A stretch of DNA of 64,000 nt from Listeria innocua (GTDB taxonomy: Bacteria; Bacillota; Bacilli; Lactobacillales; Listeriaceae). The stretch is from assembly GCF_028596125.1 (NCBI RefSeq), contig NZ_CP117229.1, positions 666,001 through 730,000 of the forward strand, read 5' to 3'. Numbering within the stretch: position 1 is the first letter of the stretch; each line of letters begins with the position of its first letter. The position numbers and the translations under genes were made by a program. Under the pieces are notes generated by a model. It was not told the DNA's origin, did no database searches, and saw nothing but the letters and a program-made list of their open reading frames with translations. This document shows positions 61,049 to 64,000 of the stretch, one piece after another.

Positions 61049-62021
61049 TTTAGTCTATAATGAACAGCTAAAACTTTGGCGCAAAAAGCGACTCATCGTT
61101 ATTTTAGCATTGGTAGCAATTATCGTAGCGATTTTCACGTATGCGCAGTTCCGGCAGTATCAAGAAGATGAAAAGCAAGCTGGGACAAGTGATTGGCATG
61201 TACAGACTCAGCAACAAATCGTCGACCTTGAAAACAGACTCGGCACAGGGCGACTACCCGAAGAATATCAAAAATATTTCAAAGTGCTTGTCGGGCAACT
61301 ACAATATTATTTAGATAATGACATCAATCCCAATGCACCTGGAGCACCAACTTTCTTAAAAACGTTTGTCGAAAATGGTATTAGTTTGTTGTTTCCACTT
61401 TTTATCATGGTAATAGCAGCCGACTTAATCAGTGCTGAAACAAGCGCGGGAACAATGAAGTTCCTGCTGACAAGGCCTGTGAAGCGATGGCGGATTTTGA
61501 CGAGTAAATATATATCGATGCTACTCTCGATTTCCGCAATTATGGTATTATCCGCCGTTATTGCCTACCTGATTTCTGGAATTGTCTTTGGGTACGGTGG
61601 CTGGGATGCACCAGTTCTCACCGGGTTTGGTGTGAAAGATGGCGCGATAACGACAACCAATGTGTACCAGCTTCCGGTTTGGCAATTACTGCTCATGGAG
61701 TTCGGACTCGCGTGGTTTGTCAGTGTTGTGGTCGGTGTGTTAACAATGTTTGTATCCGTGCTAGTTCGGTCCACGGCAGCAGTTATGGGAATTATGCTTG
61801 CTTCACTCATTACCGGAACGATTTTAACCAATCTCGTCAGCTCTTGGCCAAGCGCGAAATATTTATTTATGGTTAATTTACAACTAACGAACTACTTAAA
61901 CGGCTCCAGCCCACCCGTCGAAGGAATGACATTGAGTTTTTCCATGCTTGTGTTAACAGCGTGGATGGTAGTCGCTTTCATCTTATCCTATTTTATTTTC
62001 ACAAAACGAGATGTGTATTAA
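61041..62021 (+). CDS. ABC-2 type transporter permease
   Basis: The 326-residue permease has one N-terminal helix (RLIVILALVAIIVAIFTYA) and an extracellular or cytoplasmic loop. Five further helices follow (LLFPLFIMVIAADLIS, ISMLLSISAIMVLSAVIAYL, WFVSVVVGVLTMFVSVLV and more). It fits the ABC-2 permease class used with the preceding ATPase. The start is TTG 61041 after AGGAGG, inside the ATPase gene. A terminator follows. Confidence 0.9.
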   Translation: MINLVYNEQLKLWRKKRLIVILALVAIIVAIFTYAQFRQYQEDEKQAGTSDWHVQTQQQIVDLENRLGTGRLPEEYQKYFKVLVGQLQYYLDNDINPNAPGAPTFLKTFVENGISLLFPLFIMVIAADLISAETSAGTMKFLLTRPVKRWRILTSKYISMLLSISAIMVLSAVIAYLISGIVFGYGGWDAPVLTGFGVKDGAITTTNVYQLPVWQLLLMEFGLAWFVSVVVGVLTMFVSVLVRSTAAVMGIMLASLITGTILTNLVSSWPSAKYLFMVNLQLTNYLNGSSPPVEGMTLSFSMLVLTAWMVVAFILSYFIFTKRDVY

Positions 62022-62046
62022 AGAGCGCTGATTGGCGCTCTTTTTT
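62022..62046 (+). terminator. Terminator of the GDSL-ABC operon
   Basis: AGAGCGC (62022-62028) pairs with GCGCTCT (62035-62041), then T5. A short but GC-rich stem. Confidence 0.88.
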
Positions 62047-62071
62047 GCGTACATTAAAAGTTACTTACTTT

Positions 62072-62117
62072 TTGTGAGCATAAAACTTTTCTTTTTAATA
62101 GTTTAGTTATAAACTAT
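62072..62117 (+). promoter_or_regulatory. Promoter and operator of the ring-cleaving dioxygenase pair
   Basis: TTGTGA (62072-62077) and TTAATA (62095-62100), 17 bases apart, form a moderate promoter. The perfect inverted repeat ATAGTTTA-GTTA-TAAACTAT (62098-62117) overlaps the -10 and start site. A MarR- or HxlR-type repressor such as MhqR is a likely but unproven binder. Confidence 0.68.
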
Positions 62118-62147
62118 AGTTAGTAATCAAGAAGGAGGTACAAACAA

Positions 62148-63038
62148 ATGATTAAAGGCATTCATCACGTATCCGCGCTAACAAAATCATTTAGCGAGAA
62201 CCATCATTTTTATTCAGACATATTAGGGCTACGGCTCGTAAAAAATACAGTAAATCAAAGCAATATTCACATGCGCCACCTATTTTACGGGGACTATACA
62301 GGAAGCCCCGGTACCTTGTTAACATTTTTCGAAGTACCTCGCATCGGCTCAAGCTACAACGAGCGCGCCTTTTTCGGTAATATCACCCTTGGAATACCAA
62401 AAGACACAAGCTCTTACTGGGAAAAAAGGCTAAACGATTTTGCCATTTCTTTCAAAAAACAAGACCAGACTTTTAGATTACAAGATCCCGATACAATGGG
62501 CATAATCCTAACGGAAATACCAGAAACCATTTCTAACCCAACCATCCACACCGATATACTGGCCGAAAAGCAAATCGTTCGAATTATCGGCGCAGACTAT
62601 CACGTACCGGACCCAGCTGCATCTAGTCAATTTTTCACAAAGCTTTTTGGGTTAAAGCAACAGAATGGGGTAATAGTAGATAAGAGTGAAATGAGTTTTA
62701 TGAAATTGTACGCTACTAAATCAGACAAAAAATCCCGCACAGGACGCGGAACAATCGATCATATTGCATATACTTTAGAAACAAAAGAAGCTGTGGATGA
62801 ACTTCACGATTTAGCAGTGAAAAACGACTTAGAAATTGAAGAATTCGTTGACCGTGAGTATTTTAAAAGTCTCTATATCCGCGAACCAGGCGGCTTAAGA
62901 ATTGAATTTGCTAGCGCTGGCCCCGGTTTTACTATCGATGAACCACTTGAAACAATGGGCGACCACTTAGCCTTACCAAGCTTTTTAGAAGAAAAAAGAA
63001 CAGAAATTGAAACTTATTTTGGAGGAGATTTATCATGA
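62148..63038 (+). CDS. VOC-fold ring-cleaving dioxygenase, MhqO-like (copy 1)
   Basis: The 296-residue protein has two vicinal-oxygen-chelate modules. The candidate metal ligands are the histidine in KGIHHVSALT, the histidine in GTIDHIAYTLE and the glutamate in LRIEFASAGPG. B. subtilis MhqA and MhqO are related thiol-independent hydroquinone/quinone-detoxifying dioxygenases. The SD is AAGGAGG. The stop codon overlaps the second copy by 4 bases. Confidence 0.9.
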   Translation: MIKGIHHVSALTKSFSENHHFYSDILGLRLVKNTVNQSNIHMRHLFYGDYTGSPGTLLTFFEVPRIGSSYNERAFFGNITLGIPKDTSSYWEKRLNDFAISFKKQDQTFRLQDPDTMGIILTEIPETISNPTIHTDILAEKQIVRIIGADYHVPDPAASSQFFTKLFGLKQQNGVIVDKSEMSFMKLYATKSDKKSRTGRGTIDHIAYTLETKEAVDELHDLAVKNDLEIEEFVDREYFKSLYIREPGGLRIEFASAGPGFTIDEPLETMGDHLALPSFLEEKRTEIETYFGGDLS

Positions 63039-63994
63039 TTAAAGGGTTAAAAGGAATTCACCACGTAACAGCAATGACAAGTAGTGCCGAGAAAAATTAT
63101 GCGTTTTTCACAGAAGTTTTAGGAATGCGATTAGTGAAAAAAACAGTCAACCAAGACGATATTCATACGTATCATTTGTTTTTCGCAGATGACAAAGGTT
63201 CAGCAGGAACGGATATGACGTTTTTCGACTTTCCTAATTTACCAAAAGGACGTCACGGGACAGATAGTATTTCTCGCGTATCTTTCCGTGTACCAAGTGA
63301 CGCGGCGCTTGAATACTGGCTTGACCGGTTTGACCAATTAGAAGTTCCGCATAGTGACATCCAAACATTATTTGGCAAAAAATATCTTACCTTCCAAGAC
63401 TTTGACGACCAACAATTACAACTAATTTCAGATGAAAATAACGAAGGAGTTGCAGCAGGAACACCTTGGAAAAAAGGACCAGTTCCAGAAAAATATGCGA
63501 TTTACGGTTTAGGACCAGTATTTTTAACAGTAGTTTCGCTCAAAAATATGGAAGCAATTTTACAAACTATTTTTGGCTTTAGAAAAGTGACAGAAGAAGA
63601 TGGACTTCATTTATACGAAGTGGGTGAAGGTGGAAACGGGGCGCAAGTGATTGTGGAAGAACGTACCGATATTCCAGCCGCAATGCAAGGTTACGGCGGT
63701 GTACACCATGTAGCTTTCCGCGTTGATGACCACGAGGAATTACAAAAATGGATTGACCGCATGAATACAATCGAAGCACCCAACTCTGGCTATGTAAACC
63801 GCTTCTACTTTGAATCATTGTATGTACCAGTTTCAGAACGAATTTTATTTGAATTCGCAACAGATGGCCCAGGTTTTGCAGGTGATGAACCATACGAAAC
63901 ACTCGGTGAAAAATTGGCATTACCTCCATTTTTAGAACCAAAACGAGCTGAAATTGAAAAAATGGTCCGCCCAATTAACACGAAAAGGAGCTGA
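63035..63994 (+). CDS. VOC-fold ring-cleaving dioxygenase, MhqO-like (copy 2)
   Basis: The 319-residue protein is a paralogue of the preceding gene and shares KGIHHVTAMT, the VLGMRLVKKTVNQDD stretch, GGVHHVAFRVDD and the ligand glutamate in ILFEFATDGPG. It is slightly longer than copy 1 and clearly diverged, so the pair is an old duplication rather than a recent one. It is co-translated with copy 1 by an ATGA-type overlap. The window ends six bases after the stop, so any third gene of the operon (for example an MhqD-like esterase) is outside view. Confidence 0.9.
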   Translation: MIKGLKGIHHVTAMTSSAEKNYAFFTEVLGMRLVKKTVNQDDIHTYHLFFADDKGSAGTDMTFFDFPNLPKGRHGTDSISRVSFRVPSDAALEYWLDRFDQLEVPHSDIQTLFGKKYLTFQDFDDQQLQLISDENNEGVAAGTPWKKGPVPEKYAIYGLGPVFLTVVSLKNMEAILQTIFGFRKVTEEDGLHLYEVGEGGNGAQVIVEERTDIPAAMQGYGGVHHVAFRVDDHEELQKWIDRMNTIEAPNSGYVNRFYFESLYVPVSERILFEFATDGPGFAGDEPYETLGEKLALPPFLEPKRAEIEKMVRPINTKRS

Positions 63995-64000
63995 AAAACG

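Noticed and set aside
62148-63994. Pair of similar genes considered as a recent tandem duplication or repeat
   Set aside because: The proteins share motifs but are clearly diverged in sequence and length; an old paralogous pair.
1-64000. CRISPR arrays, tRNA/rRNA genes, insertion sequences, prophage or integrase genes
   Set aside because: None recognised on reading; the boundaries between blocks look like normal intergenic DNA with terminators.

Overview
The window is a low-GC Firmicute chromosome segment that I assign to the genus Listeria (sensu stricto group). The basis is its gene order and proteins. A single flagellin gene (flaA) sits in one large motility locus that has no sigma-D or flgM. 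The glycosyltransferase anti-repressor gmaR lies upstream of cheV-flaA. AT-rich promoters carry repeated TTTT-N5-AAAA boxes of the kind bound by the repressor MogR. I cannot fix the species: the 5' half matches the L. monocytogenes order as I remember it, while the surface-protein block at 48-54 kb differs from the EGD-e reference as I remember it.

Region 1 (1-36.8 kb) is the flagellar, motility and chemotaxis locus, all on the + strand. It runs from the end of fliR through flhB, flhA, flhF, flgG, cheR, motAB, gmaR and cheV. After a terminator and a MogR-box promoter come flaA, then cheY-cheA, then hook, C-ring, filament-cap, chaperone, rod, MS-ring and export-ATPase genes, ending with a lytic transglycosylase and a small unknown gene. 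Several genes of unknown function are embedded: 6191, 8201, 21454, 22889, 24162 and 36116. No cheB, cheC, cheD or cheW is present; CheV, and a FliY with a doubled CheC-like core, may cover some of those roles.

Region 2 (36.8-47.7 kb) is a mixed block. It holds a PadR/DUF1048 pair and a minus-strand FusB-type EF-G-binding protein preceded by what looks like a translational attenuator (leader peptide plus mutually exclusive hairpins). It also holds a pyruvate oxidase, a MogR-boxed chemoreceptor with a C39-like peptidase, and a 70-residue LPXTG protein. glmS follows behind its ribozyme, then an FMN adenylyltransferase, a two-gene unit behind a doubled palindromic operator, and a small membrane protein.

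Region 3 (47.9-54.7 kb) carries three sortase-anchored leucine-rich-repeat proteins. Each has a different LRR class: internalin type, typical xxIPxx type, and the LxGxIP type best known from plants. A Crp/Fnr-family regulator lies at the 3' end.

Region 4 (54.9-64 kb) holds a GntR(YtrA-like)/ABC transporter operon, a GDSL hydrolase overlapping a second ABC transporter, and a pair of MhqO-like ring-cleaving dioxygenases behind a perfect inverted repeat. I saw no tRNA, rRNA, CRISPR array, insertion sequence or prophage.
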